Assembly: GCF_022919115.1 (NCBI RefSeq)
Contig: NZ_CP095072.1
Location: 372,001 to 436,000, forward strand
Origin: Gracilibacillus caseinilyticus
GTDB lineage: Bacteria; Bacillota; Bacilli; Bacillales; Amphibacillaceae
DNA length: 64,000 nucleotides
Reading direction: 5' to 3'
The notes below the pieces were generated by a model. The model had not been told where the DNA came from and made no database searches. It worked only from the letters and a program-made list of their open reading frames with translations. Position numbers and translations under genes: made by a program. Shown piece after piece: positions 37,460-46,474 of this stretch. Each line of letters begins with the position of its first letter. The first letter of the stretch is position 1.

Positions 37460-37890
37460 TTGAAATAATCATTTTTACAGTTTTGGTACAATTATGTAAA
37501 TTTTAACTAATTAAATACCATAATTTACTAAACAAAAAGCAAAATTCACACTATTTCGAGATTATTTGATATACTTTTCTACTAACCTCGTCAACATTCG
37601 AAATCCCCATTTCTGAGCTAATGATTATTTATAGGACACATCAATAGCTGTAATTTGATTTGATATCTATAAAGATAGAATTTCTATCAGGGTTGATTAA
37701 ACTGTGGCAATTGTCGTTTCAGCTGTCATTTCAGCAGATAGTTATGAATTGACTGAATTTAGAAGTGTTAATAATGTATACATCATCCGTACACAAGCAT
37801 GCTTTTTCTAAACAATCTATCGTCAGTAAAACCGCCTACTGATGAGGTCCGTATTATAAACATTCATCGCCTTTTCCTTTTTTTACACAA
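37460..37890. other. Gene-free region between pectate lyase and kinase genes
   Basis: About 430 AT-rich bases. One 35-codon GTG frame (37704-37811) has only a weak ribosome site and no recognisable features. No repeat copy or RNA motif was noticed. Confidence 0.35.
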
Positions 37891-37891
37891 T

Positions 37892-37925
37892 AAAAAGGTT
37901 CCGTCCAGATTAGAACGGAACCTTT
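37892..37925 (-). terminator. Terminator of the FGGY kinase gene
   Basis: AAAGGTTCCGT and ACGGAACCTTT form an 11-bp stem with a 10-nt loop next to the kinase stop codon. Confidence 0.9.
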
Positions 37926-37931
37926 CTCATC

Positions 37932-39530
37932 TTATTGAAGATTTTCCACTGCTGCTCTTTCGATTGAAAGTCCTTTTTTGTAGCGTTCCATAAATCGCTC
38001 GAAGCCTTCTACGTCTTTAGCTTCAGGTGAAATGGTTTTAATCGCCTGGCTGGCAAATACTTTGTTAGTTAAGTAATCATCCAGTGACTCATTTTCATCT
38101 TTATTAATCATATACGCCCCCAGTAACGCAATTCCCCATGCACCACCTTCGCCTGCTGTTTCCATGACGGATACCGGAACGTTCAATGCACCTGCTAAGA
38201 TGCTTTGGCCCACACCTTCCGTCTTAAACACGCCACCGTGGCCTAAGATTTCATCCAGCTTTACATTTTCTTCTTTTAGTAAGATGTCCATTCCGATTTT
38301 CATTGCACCAAATGCAGTAAACAAATGGGAACGCATGAAATTGGCTAACGTGAAATTACTGTCAGATGAACGAACAAACAATGGTCGCCCTTCTTCGAAA
38401 TGAGTCATATGCTCTCCTGATAGATAGCCGTATGAAAGAAGTCCTCCAGCATCCGCATCACCTTCTAACGCTTTATGATACAGCGTTCCAAACAATTTAT
38501 CTTTATCTACATCGATGCCCATCGCATTCGAGAATTCCTCAAAGATACCAACCCATGCATTTAAATCAGACGTACAGTTGTTAGAGTGCGCCATTGCAAC
38601 AAGGTTTCCTGTTGGCGTTGTTACAAGATCAATCTCCGGATAAACTTGTGATAAATCTTTTTCCAGAACGATCATCGCAAATGCAGAAGTACCTGCTGAC
38701 ACATTACCAGTACGCTTGGCAACACTATTAGTCGCAACCATTCCTGTACCAGCATCCCCTTCTGGCGGACAAAGTGGAATACCTGCTTGCAGTTCACCAC
38801 TTACATCTAGCCATTTCGCTCCCTCTGCCGTAAGTTCTCCAGCATTCTCACCGGCAACTAACACCTCTGGTAAGATGTCCTCCAGTGACCATGGTAGCTG
38901 GTTAGAGGCAATTCCCTCATTAAATTGAGTAATCATTCTCTGGTTAAATTGCTGCTCGTTAATATCAATCGGGAAAACACCACTTGCTTCGCCGACACCG
39001 AGCACCTTCTTACCGGTTAACTTCCAGTGGATGTAACCCGCAATTGTCGTTAGAAAGTTAATAGATGACACATGCTCTTCCTTATTAAGAATCGCTTGAT
39101 ATAAGTGTGCAATACTCCATCTTTGCGGGATATTATATTGAAAAAGCTCCGTTAATTCTGTTGAAGCTTGTTCGGTTATATTGTTTCTCCACGTACGGAA
39201 TGGCACAAGAAGCTCATCTTGTTTATCAAATGCCATATAACCATGCATCATACCACTAAAGCCAATTGCACCAATTTTTTGAATAGAGACGCCATACTGT
39301 TCTTTTACTTCGGCAGCCATTTTTTGATAGCTATCCTGCAGCCCCTTCCAGATATCATCAACACTATATGTCCAAATGTTATCTACATAACTATTCTCCC
39401 AGTCGTGACCTCCTGAAGCTATTGGTGCATTGTTTTCATCAATTAATACAGATTTAATTCGTGTTGAACCAAATTCAATCCCAAGTACGGTATTTCCATT
39501 CTGAATTGCATCTTTTACTTCGAAAACCAT
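37932..39530 (-). CDS. FGGY family carbohydrate kinase (ribulokinase/xylulokinase-like)
   Basis: A 532-residue sugar kinase. The N-terminal phosphate-binding loop is [15 protein letters not shown], the sugar-binding [13 protein letters not shown] and FRTWRNN follow, and the adenosine motif [15 protein letters not shown] is near residue 480. The sequence closely recalls the ribulokinase-like kinases of Lactobacillus arabinose operons rather than the classic AraB or XylB. ATG 39530 lies seven bases after GGGGGA. Two AraR-like palindromes upstream support a role in L-arabinose use, but no isomerase or epimerase is adjacent, so ketopentose specificity is inferred. Confidence 0.82.
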   Translation of the reverse strand: MVFEVKDAIQNGNTVLGIEFGSTRIKSVLIDENNAPIASGGHDWENSYVDNIWTYSVDDIWKGLQDSYQKMAAEVKEQYGVSIQKIGAIGFSGMMHGYMAFDKQDELLVPFRTWRNNITEQASTELTELFQYNIPQRWSIAHLYQAILNKEEHVSSINFLTTIAGYIHWKLTGKKVLGVGEASGVFPIDINEQQFNQRMITQFNEGIASNQLPWSLEDILPEVLVAGENAGELTAEGAKWLDVSGELQAGIPLCPPEGDAGTGMVATNSVAKRTGNVSAGTSAFAMIVLEKDLSQVYPEIDLVTTPTGNLVAMAHSNNCTSDLNAWVGIFEEFSNAMGIDVDKDKLFGTLYHKALEGDADAGGLLSYGYLSGEHMTHFEEGRPLFVRSSDSNFTLANFMRSHLFTAFGAMKIGMDILLKEENVKLDEILGHGGVFKTEGVGQSILAGALNVPVSVMETAGEGGAWGIALLGAYMINKDENESLDDYLTNKVFASQAIKTISPEAKDVEGFERFMERYKKGLSIERAAVENLQ

Positions 39531-39572
39531 TTGCATTTCCCCCATTTTAAAAGTTTATCCGTTCCACATCCT

Positions 39573-39587
39573 TGTAAAACGTTTCCA
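39573..39587. promoter_or_regulatory. Imperfect cre-like site upstream of the kinase
   Basis: TGTAAAACGTTTCCA resembles a cre site but carries one extra base between half-sites and a mismatched end. It lies about 45 bp upstream of the kinase start. CcpA binding is only a possibility. Confidence 0.35.
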
Positions 39588-39654
39588 ATATTGCATTTTC
39601 ATAAAATTGTTGATTACTATCTGCTAGAATTGGGTATCCTGTAAACAACAACTA

Positions 39655-39670
39655 ACTTGTTGGTACAACT
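39655..39670. promoter_or_regulatory. AraR-like operator 1
   Basis: ACTTGTTGGTACAACT matches the AraR box ATTTGTACGTACAAAT at 12 of 16 positions and lies about 125 bp upstream of the kinase gene. Confidence 0.5.
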
Positions 39671-39766
39671 GTAAAATCCTTATTATTGCACATATTATCG
39701 TTAAAATATCGCGTGAAACTATTATACTTTTATCTTATCATTTTACATGTATGAGCGTCAACGTAA

Positions 39767-39782
39767 ATATGTCCGTACATGT
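39767..39782. promoter_or_regulatory. AraR-like operator 2
   Basis: ATATGTCCGTACATGT matches the AraR box at 12 of 16 positions. It is 112 bp from operator 1, a spacing that would allow looping between two AraR dimers upstream of the kinase. Confidence 0.45.
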
Positions 39783-39835
39783 AGAAGCTGTTACATATTT
39801 TTAGCAAAAAAGCGTGTGCTATGGTACATTAAAAA

Positions 39836-39960
39836 AAACCGGTTTAAACCCGACCGGTCCTATCTAACGTAAGTATTTATACAACTATCTATAATTATGA
39901 CTGTAATTATAATTTCAAAATACAGCAAATACCGCGTCTTAATGCGACAGCTGAGCGGTA
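39836..39960. repeat. Fragment of the dispersed repeat
   Basis: The stretch has an ACCGGT/ACCGGT hairpin, then CTAACGTAAGTATTTATACAAC, the same lead-in found near 4445 and 15584, and a degraded TATAATTATG end. It occupies the space before the AI-2E family gene. Confidence 0.45.
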
Positions 39961-40015
39961 ATTTATCATTCTACTACTAATATAATTTTTGATATAACCC
40001 AAAAAGGAGATATGT

Positions 40016-41173
40016 ATGATGAATAATACTTCCAACCGCTTTTTACAATTTATCGGTGGTAAAAATATATTTTACTTACTTGCATTATTTATCTTGATCG
40101 GTATTTTCATTTTTATCTATACAAAAATTTCATTCGTGTTTCATCCATTTGTCGTTATATTCAGTACGCTTGCTCCACCAGTTATTTTAGCCTTTGTAGC
40201 CTATTATCTGTTAAATCCTATTGTCAATCTGCTGGAGCGTTTTCGCATTCGCCGTATTTGGGGGATATTAATTTTAATTCTTGGTATTAGTGGTGCACTG
40301 ACAGGTATCATTCTGTTGACTGCTCCAGCCATTGAAGCACAGGTGAAAGATCTTATCCAAACCTTCCCAAGCTATTTACGTCAGCTCGGAAATGAACTCT
40401 CTGACTGGATCCAAACTTCCTTTTTAGGTGCCTATTATGATGAAGGCTACCAATGGCTGATGGATCAATTAAGTGAGATTCCGCAATTAATCGGCAACTA
40501 TATATCGAGCGGTTATCAAGGAATACAAAATATCGCTAGTACCATTACAACGACAGTAGTATCGATTATTACATTCCCTTTTATTCTATTTTTCCTGTTA
40601 AAGGATGGAAAAAAGTTTCAAGGATTCTTTATCAAATTGTTGCCACCTAAATTTCGCAACGATGCGAGTCAGATTCTATCTAATATGGACACACAGGTTG
40701 GCTCCTACATACAAGGGCAAATTATCGTCGCAACCGTGATTGGTATGCTGCTGTTTATTGGCTATCTGATTATTGGCCTTGACTATGCTTTTACATTAGC
40801 CATTGTTGCTGCGGTGACAAGTGTTGTTCCATACTTAGGGCCAACCATTGCCATCATCCCAGCCATTATCATTGCAATTGTCAATTCGCCCTTTATGTTA
40901 CTTAAACTTGCAATTGTATGGGTTGCTGTTCAATTTCTGGAAGGGAACTTTGTCTCACCCAATATCATGGGGAAAACGATGCATATCCATCCGTTAACGA
41001 TTATTTTTGTATTATTAATAGCAGGAAATCTATTTGGGGTTGTTGGAGTAATCCTCGGGATACCGGGATATGCTATCCTTAAAGTGGTCGTGGAATATCT
41101 CTTCTATAAATTCAAGAAACGCTACAATAAATATTACGGAGATGATGAGGGAAAATATGGACTGAAGGAATAG
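40016..41173 (+). CDS. AI-2E family (PerM-like) membrane transporter
   Basis: A 385-residue protein with about eight membrane helices, the last ones holding the family signature QGQIIVATVIGMLLFIGYLI, YLGPTIAIIPAII and FLEGNFVSPNIMG. The region at residues 115-180 is an extracytoplasmic helical domain. Some members export autoinducer-2 or act as Na+(Li+)/H+ antiporters; others have no known cargo. The ATG follows AAAGGAGATATGT. It is transcribed alone. Confidence 0.88.
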   Translation: MMNNTSNRFLQFIGGKNIFYLLALFILIGIFIFIYTKISFVFHPFVVIFSTLAPPVILAFVAYYLLNPIVNLLERFRIRRIWGILILILGISGALTGIILLTAPAIEAQVKDLIQTFPSYLRQLGNELSDWIQTSFLGAYYDEGYQWLMDQLSEIPQLIGNYISSGYQGIQNIASTITTTVVSIITFPFILFFLLKDGKKFQGFFIKLLPPKFRNDASQILSNMDTQVGSYIQGQIIVATVIGMLLFIGYLIIGLDYAFTLAIVAAVTSVVPYLGPTIAIIPAIIIAIVNSPFMLLKLAIVWVAVQFLEGNFVSPNIMGKTMHIHPLTIIFVLLIAGNLFGVVGVILGIPGYAILKVVVEYLFYKFKKRYNKYYGDDEGKYGLKE

Positions 41174-41206
41174 CTTATTTTTCAAGAGAGTGCTCATCAA
41201 TAGATA

Positions 41207-41242
41207 TACCCGGATAAATCTTCCCAAAGGTCTATCCGGGTA
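41207..41242. terminator. Bidirectional terminator
   Basis: TACCCGGATA and TATCCGGGTA form a 10-bp stem between the convergent AI-2E family gene and the CapA-like gene that ends the catabolic operon. Confidence 0.8.
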
Positions 41243-41251
41243 TATAAGTAT

Positions 41252-42538
41252 TTATTTACAAACTACCATCGCTTTTTTACCTTCCACCACAATCTCAGTC
41301 CCAAACGAACGAGAAAGTTCCTTTATGCGTTGCAAAACTTCTACATTATCAGACAATTCCGGCCAGCCTCTTTGATACCTTGCCTGTTCAAAACCTAGTT
41401 TAATAGGCTGCAGTTCGATTGATTCCAAATCATCCCCATCCCAAGCTAATTTGGCAATGATGGATTCCCAGACATACGGATTGACGCCCAGGCCTTTTTT
41501 GCCGAAATCACTTCTCACATCATAGCCATCCGCAACATTGGCATCTGTACGAAGACCATATTTCTGATAAAAATCAGACGGCAGATAAGACACTGAATCA
41601 TTTTGGAAAATAAAATTACCCAGACTGTAAAAAATCGGTCTGCCCTGATATAATTCAATTCCTCTGACAACGTGAGGACCATGACCAAATATCGTATGAG
41701 CACCCGCATCAATACAGACTCTGGCAGCATCTCGCAAAAAGTCAGCTGGCGTATTTTTGTCCATCCCCTCCATTTCATGACTGTGTATACTGACAATCAC
41801 ATAATCTGCCTGTCTTCTGGCCGCTTGAATGGATGCAGTCAGTCTCTCGATATCCTTTTTTAACGGACGTCGCACACGATGTGATCGATCGGCGATTTTA
41901 AACAATTTACCACTGAACAGCAATTCGTCCTGCCCACCTTCTACCGAAAATCCTTCTAAGCGATTAAGCATCTCGTTCGCATCAATATGAGTATTGCTCG
42001 ATATCTGCTTCAATGTAGCCATTTCCGATTTGGTGACATAATATACCTCTTCATATCTTAATGGGTTTATCCCAGGTCTCCCCTTAATATGTGGTGTTGG
42101 ATCACCCGCCAGTGAAGCCTCATAAAATGTAGATGTAGCACCTATTAATGCCACACGCCCTTGGACAGTATCTACATATCTTGGTTCAGCAGCTGCTGCC
42201 AACGTACGACCAGCACCAGCATGAATCAATCCACGTGCATCCAGCTCACGTTCTGTCGCCAATAATCCGCCTTGTAAATAATCCATCGTATGATTGGTTG
42301 CCCAATTATATAAATTAAATCCATAGTATTTCAGGTCATCTAACACAGAAGGTTCAGCCATTGCCCAAGTCCCTCCGCTAAAAGGTGATGGGTATCCTTC
42401 TTTTTGATGTGTCGTAATTTCTAAGTTTGTAAAACGTACATCCGCTCCACTGATCCAGTCTTTAATAGATTTTGCCCGTTGATCATTCTCTGGGATCCTT
42501 CTGGCAATAAAGCTGTCCCCTGTTGCAATCATTTTCAT
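41252..42538 (-). CDS. CapA family protein (metallophosphatase fold)
   Basis: A 428-residue protein of the PGA_cap/CapA group. The metal-binding motifs of the calcineurin-like fold are visible: TGDSFIARR, FTNLEIT, NWATNHTMDY, VSIHSHEMEG and GHGPHVVRGIELYQGRPIFYSLGNF. No signal peptide is present with the ATG at 42538, so unlike capsule CapA it seems cytoplasmic; the longer ORF to 42607 has no ribosome site. It is the last gene of the ten-gene operon with pyrD/pyrK. Its role there is unknown; a phosphodiesterase or amide-forming function can be considered. Confidence 0.82.
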   Translation of the reverse strand: MKMIATGDSFIARRIPENDQRAKSIKDWISGADVRFTNLEITTHQKEGYPSPFSGGTWAMAEPSVLDDLKYYGFNLYNWATNHTMDYLQGGLLATERELDARGLIHAGAGRTLAAAAEPRYVDTVQGRVALIGATSTFYEASLAGDPTPHIKGRPGINPLRYEEVYYVTKSEMATLKQISSNTHIDANEMLNRLEGFSVEGGQDELLFSGKLFKIADRSHRVRRPLKKDIERLTASIQAARRQADYVIVSIHSHEMEGMDKNTPADFLRDAARVCIDAGAHTIFGHGPHVVRGIELYQGRPIFYSLGNFIFQNDSVSYLPSDFYQKYGLRTDANVADGYDVRSDFGKKGLGVNPYVWESIIAKLAWDGDDLESIELQPIKLGFEQARYQRGWPELSDNVEVLQRIKELSRSFGTEIVVEGKKAMVVCK

Positions 42539-42606
42539 TTCACCACACCCTTTTCGTATCAAAAATAATAGCCAGACCCTGTCAAGGACCTGACTATCTG
42601 TTCTCA

Positions 42607-43353
42607 TTATTTCAATGAAAATCCCTGACTTTTTATAAAATCAGTCAAATTTGCTCTACGTATCTCCCCAAAATACGATGTCATACCAGCGCTCCAACCG
42701 TTTGTCCGAAGTCCGTTGGTTCGCTTTGTATAGTAATCAGCAGAAACAGACTCATATTCCTGTAACTGTTGCGGCAATTGCTCTGTTTGGTAAGTGTCTT
42801 CATGAAAAATGGCAGCTCTTGTTATTCTTGGTTTTTGCCATGGTTCTTGTGCCGGGTATCCGAGACACATCCCCATGATTGGAACCGTCCATTTAGGAAG
42901 CTTTAATAATTTCGCAACCTGTGCTGCATCATTTCGAATGCCTCCGATCATGACTCCACCAAGTCCATACGAGCGTGCTGCCAATAAAACATTTTCTGCA
43001 AATAAAGCAGTATCTACCGCTCCAACAAGAAGATTCTCTGTTTCTTCAATCTCAAACGGTGTCCCATTCGCTTCGCATAATTGTGCATGCCGGAAGAAAT
43101 CCGCTACAAATACGAAAAACACAGGACACTCCTCAATATAACGCTGATGACCACATAATTTACTTAACGTTTGTTTCTTTTTCTGATCACGGACACAGAT
43201 CACACTATATGCTTGTACATTGTGTGAAGTGGGCGCCCATTGCCCACATTCCACAATATCATCAATGATTTCTTGTGAAATGGATTCATCTGTAAAGCGA
43301 CGGATGGATCGATGACTTTTTATTAATGTTCTAACACTTTCCGCTCCTGACAT
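42607..43353 (-). CDS. Nitroreductase family flavoprotein (NfsA/FRP-like)
   Basis: A 248-residue FMN-dependent oxidoreductase. SHRSIRRFTDESIS at the N-terminus is the typical FMN phosphate loop, WAPTSHNVQAYS the following element, and YGLGGVMIGGIRND plus MCLGYPA fit NAD(P)H:nitro/flavin reductases. The start overlaps the stop of the dihydroorotase-like gene by one base, so it is part of the catabolic operon. Nitroreductases can reduce quinones, flavins or enones; here it could reduce an intermediate or the substrate, but nothing in the sequence identifies it. Confidence 0.87.
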   Translation of the reverse strand: MSGAESVRTLIKSHRSIRRFTDESISQEIIDDIVECGQWAPTSHNVQAYSVICVRDQKKKQTLSKLCGHQRYIEECPVFFVFVADFFRHAQLCEANGTPFEIEETENLLVGAVDTALFAENVLLAARSYGLGGVMIGGIRNDAAQVAKLLKLPKWTVPIMGMCLGYPAQEPWQKPRITRAAIFHEDTYQTEQLPQQLQEYESVSADYYTKRTNGLRTNGWSAGMTSYFGEIRRANLTDFIKSQGFSLK

Positions 43354-44765
43354 TAATCCGCCCCACCGGATTCAGCAGGAGTAATCAGCTTCCCGTGACC
43401 TTTTTCACCAATGATTTCTCCGTCTTTCATTATCGTATTTCCTCGTACAATCGTTTGAACCGGCATTCCTTGTACCTGGAAACCGTCATAGGCAGTTACT
43501 TTGCTTTTACTGTGCAGTTTATCTCTTTCAATGACTGCCTGTTTTTCCATGTCAACGATGGTAATATCCGCATCAGCACCAATATGAAGCGAGCCTTTCT
43601 TCGGATAAATACCAAAAAGTTTAGCTGGCTCTTCTGACAGCAAACCTACCATATCTGATAATGTGATTTTCTTCTCATTTACCGCATTTAACATCAATGG
43701 CACCATTGATTCTACTCCACACATCCCTGCAGGAATCGACCAAAGATCTCCGTCTTTTTCTTCTTCCGTATGCGGGGCATGATCGGAACAAACATGTGAA
43801 ATCGTCCCGTCGGCAATACCACGCCAAATGGCATCCTGGTCTTTTTTATACTTTACTGGCGGGTATACCTTCATCTGTGGTCCAACATCTTGATAATCTT
43901 CATTCGACAGGAACAAGTAATGCGGGCAAGTTTCCACAGTTACCGGTAATCCTTTGATCTGCGCGTCACGAACCAGATCCAATCCTTCTTCTGAGCTAAC
44001 GTGAAGGACATGGAATCTGACACCGGCTGCTTTTGCCATTTGAATCCCTTTGCTGACGGTTAAGGCTTCCGCAACATTTGGCCGGCCTTTAATCATATCC
44101 TCATACGTACGGCCACCGCTCTCTTCCACACGGTTCGTCAACGTTTGAATTAATTCATTGCTTTCGGCGTGGACAGCAAATAATTGACCCGTCTTCGCGA
44201 CTTCTTCCATCATTTCATACACTTGCCCGTCGTCAAACGGAGGTATAACATCTTCCATGCCAGGCTTGTAGTTATACATCAATTGATACGTGTCTTTATG
44301 AACGGCATATCCCCAGAAAAATTTGAAGCCGATCACACCTTTTTGGTGCAAATCCTGAATGTCGCCATTATTCAAATGACCAATACAAATCCCCCATAAT
44401 CCATAATCCACATATGCCTTCGAACCAAGATTTTCATTTTGCGAATCAAAGTTCACTGCATTGCTGACCGGAGGTGTCGTGTTCGGCATTTCAAATACCG
44501 TCGTAATTCCTCCTGCGGCCGCTGCCCTAGTAGAGTGCGCAAAATCTTCTTTATACGTCGGACCAGGATCTCGGGAATGGACATGTGTATCGATTAATCC
44601 AGGTAAGACATGTTTTTCTTTCGCATCGATTACTTCTTTCGCTTCACCAGGAAGATCTTCGCTTGTAATCGCAGCGATTTTGCCATCTTTCACAAATATA
44701 TTCGCCTGGTAAGATTCCAACGCATTAACGATCGTTCCATTAATAATTTTTAAATCCCATACCAT
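43353..44765 (-). CDS. Dihydroorotase-like cyclic amidohydrolase
   Basis: A 470-residue metal-dependent amidohydrolase of the dihydroorotase/allantoinase/hydantoinase group. Metal ligands are in GLIDTHVHSRDPG (two His), Lys of IGFKFFWGYA, HAES, FHVLHVSS and CSDHAPH. The Arg in HSRDPG, the KEDF segment and MPNTTP match the carboxylate-binding pattern of dihydroorotases, whereas allantoinases usually have HxNEPGR and DMPLN. It should open dihydroorotate to N-carbamoyl-aspartate, or the related reverse reaction. It lies between pyrD and the nitroreductase gene, away from any other pyrimidine biosynthesis gene in the window. Confidence 0.85.
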   Translation of the reverse strand: MVWDLKIINGTIVNALESYQANIFVKDGKIAAITSEDLPGEAKEVIDAKEKHVLPGLIDTHVHSRDPGPTYKEDFAHSTRAAAAGGITTVFEMPNTTPPVSNAVNFDSQNENLGSKAYVDYGLWGICIGHLNNGDIQDLHQKGVIGFKFFWGYAVHKDTYQLMYNYKPGMEDVIPPFDDGQVYEMMEEVAKTGQLFAVHAESNELIQTLTNRVEESGGRTYEDMIKGRPNVAEALTVSKGIQMAKAAGVRFHVLHVSSEEGLDLVRDAQIKGLPVTVETCPHYLFLSNEDYQDVGPQMKVYPPVKYKKDQDAIWRGIADGTISHVCSDHAPHTEEEKDGDLWSIPAGMCGVESMVPLMLNAVNEKKITLSDMVGLLSEEPAKLFGIYPKKGSLHIGADADITIVDMEKQAVIERDKLHSKSKVTAYDGFQVQGMPVQTIVRGNTIMKDGEIIGEKGHGKLITPAESGGAD

Positions 44766-44780
44766 ACATGCAATCTCCTT

Positions 44781-45695
44781 CTAAATAATGATAGATCCAA
44801 TCAGTTCTTCTATTTCAGTTATCTCATTCTGTTCCATATATTCTTCTATTTCCGCTAAAATATCCGTTAATGCCGTAGGGTTAATAAAACTGGCTGTACC
44901 GACCTGTACGGCACTTGCACCAGCTATCATCATTTCAATCGCATCACGGCCACTCATGACGCCGCCACAGCCTATGATAGGTAAAGAACTTACCTGAGCG
45001 ACCTGATAAATCATACGAACGATAATCGGCTTGACCGCTGGTCCTGAGAAACCGCCCATTACATTGCCAATCAATGGCCTTCTTGTGTCAACATCAATTG
45101 CCATCGCAAGCATCGTATTGGCGACATTCAATCCATCTGCACCACCTTTTTCCGCTGCGACGGCAATTTCCTGAATGCTCGTTACATTCGGCGTTAACTT
45201 CGCAATGATGGGTTTCGTTGTCACGGTTCGAACTTGAGAAATCAGTTCACGTGTAATAGCTGCATCCATACCAAATGCTTTGCCATCCCCTTTTAAATTC
45301 GGACAGGAAATATTTAATTCCAAACCACGGATACTTTTATGATTGGCAAGCGTCGCAGATACATCCACAAATTCTTCAAGCGATTCCGCCGACACACTCG
45401 CAATAATGGGTGCCTGAAACTTATCAAATGCTGGAATTGTATGAGCTAAGAAGTACTCGATCCCTTTACTCTGAATACCAATCGAGTTGATCATACCCCC
45501 GTTCGTTTCACAGACTCTCGGCTTCGCATTCCCCGGTTGCGGGAATTTGGTAATGCTCTTAGGAACAATTGCCCCAAGTCGATTGAAATCGAGTGCTTGC
45601 TCCATTTCAGGACCAAATGCACCCGATGCAGGCATGATCGGATTATTCAGTGTCAAACCGCCAATGATAACTTGCATATTTTTACGACTCGTCAT
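44781..45695 (-). CDS. pyrD: Dihydroorotate dehydrogenase, class 1B catalytic subunit
   Basis: A 304-residue FMN barrel enzyme that interconverts dihydroorotate and orotate. Class 1B hallmarks are NPIMPASGAFG, the catalytic Cys in LNISCPNLKGDGKAFG, AKLTPNVTSI and GCGGVMSGRDAIEMMIAGASAVQVGT. Class 1B enzymes use NAD through the PyrK partner encoded just upstream, and the two genes overlap by four bases (ATGA). In a catabolic setting, with NADH as donor, it would reduce orotate, as in orotate-fermenting clostridia. A biosynthetic role remains possible. Confidence 0.92.
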   Translation of the reverse strand: MTSRKNMQVIIGGLTLNNPIMPASGAFGPEMEQALDFNRLGAIVPKSITKFPQPGNAKPRVCETNGGMINSIGIQSKGIEYFLAHTIPAFDKFQAPIIASVSAESLEEFVDVSATLANHKSIRGLELNISCPNLKGDGKAFGMDAAITRELISQVRTVTTKPIIAKLTPNVTSIQEIAVAAEKGGADGLNVANTMLAMAIDVDTRRPLIGNVMGGFSGPAVKPIIVRMIYQVAQVSSLPIIGCGGVMSGRDAIEMMIAGASAVQVGTASFINPTALTDILAEIEEYMEQNEITEIEELIGSIII

Positions 45696-46474
45696 TCCAT
45701 TACCACCTTATGCAAAGGAAATACCGGCCCTTCGGTACATACACGAACAGACTTGGTTGTATCTCCTTCACGAATATCGCACACACAGGAGAAGCAAGCT
45801 CCCATGCCACACCCCATATGTTCTTCCAGTGCTATTTCGCCAGGTATATGCAATTCATTAGCAATAGACTGAGAAAGCTTTGAAAGTCGTCTTGATCCAC
45901 AGGTGTATATCGCATCTATTACTGTCGTCGCACAGATGTCCTCTTTTATTATACGCTTCACATTTTCGACATCACTGGTGCCTTCCTCTTCTGTCACAAT
46001 AAATACTTCCGCTCCATAATCCTCTAAGAATTCAATCGCTAGCAGATCATCACGACTTCTGGCAGACATAATCGCATAGCACTTTACTTGTTGACGACAG
46101 GCAGCTTGTGCAACAGCCGCCAGCGTCGCAACACCAACACCTCTGGCGACTAATAAAATATTCCCCGCGGATGGATCAAGACTGAATCCCTCGCCAACTG
46201 GCCCCATCATATCAAGCGATTGACCTGCTTGAATCTTCGTCATTGCACTTGTACCCTGCCCTTTGACCAAATATAAAAATTCAATCGTATCCTCATTAAT
46301 CCGATAGACACTTAACGGCCTTCTTAAGAAAGGAAAATACGTGTCAGCACAACGCACCTGAAAAAACTGGCCCGGATCTACATCGATGTTTAATTCACTA
46401 ATATCGACGACCATATGCCAATACCTGTTACTTACTTGTTTGTTCGACAATACATTAGCCTGATGTCTTTGCAT
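45692..46474 (-). CDS. pyrK: Dihydroorotate dehydrogenase electron transfer subunit PyrK
   Basis: A 260-residue flavoprotein that passes electrons between NAD(H) and PyrD. Residues 1-100 form the FAD-binding barrel (FLRRPLSVYRI), the middle binds NAD (LLVARGVGVATLAAVAQ), and the C-terminus has the [2Fe-2S] motif HMGCGMGACFSCVC with a later RVCTEGPVF cysteine. It overlaps the carbamoylase gene by 20 bp; the ATG at 46474 has GGGAG seven bases upstream. Pairing with pyrD is certain from context. Confidence 0.92.
   Translation of the reverse strand: MQRHQANVLSNKQVSNRYWHMVVDISELNIDVDPGQFFQVRCADTYFPFLRRPLSVYRINEDTIEFLYLVKGQGTSAMTKIQAGQSLDMMGPVGEGFSLDPSAGNILLVARGVGVATLAAVAQAACRQQVKCYAIMSARSRDDLLAIEFLEDYGAEVFIVTEEEGTSDVENVKRIIKEDICATTVIDAIYTCGSRRLSKLSQSIANELHIPGEIALEEHMGCGMGACFSCVCDIREGDTTKSVRVCTEGPVFPLHKVVME

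Noticed and set aside
37704..37811. 35-codon GTG frame in the gap before the kinase terminator
   Set aside because: Only a weak AGGG element precedes it, and the product has no recognisable feature.
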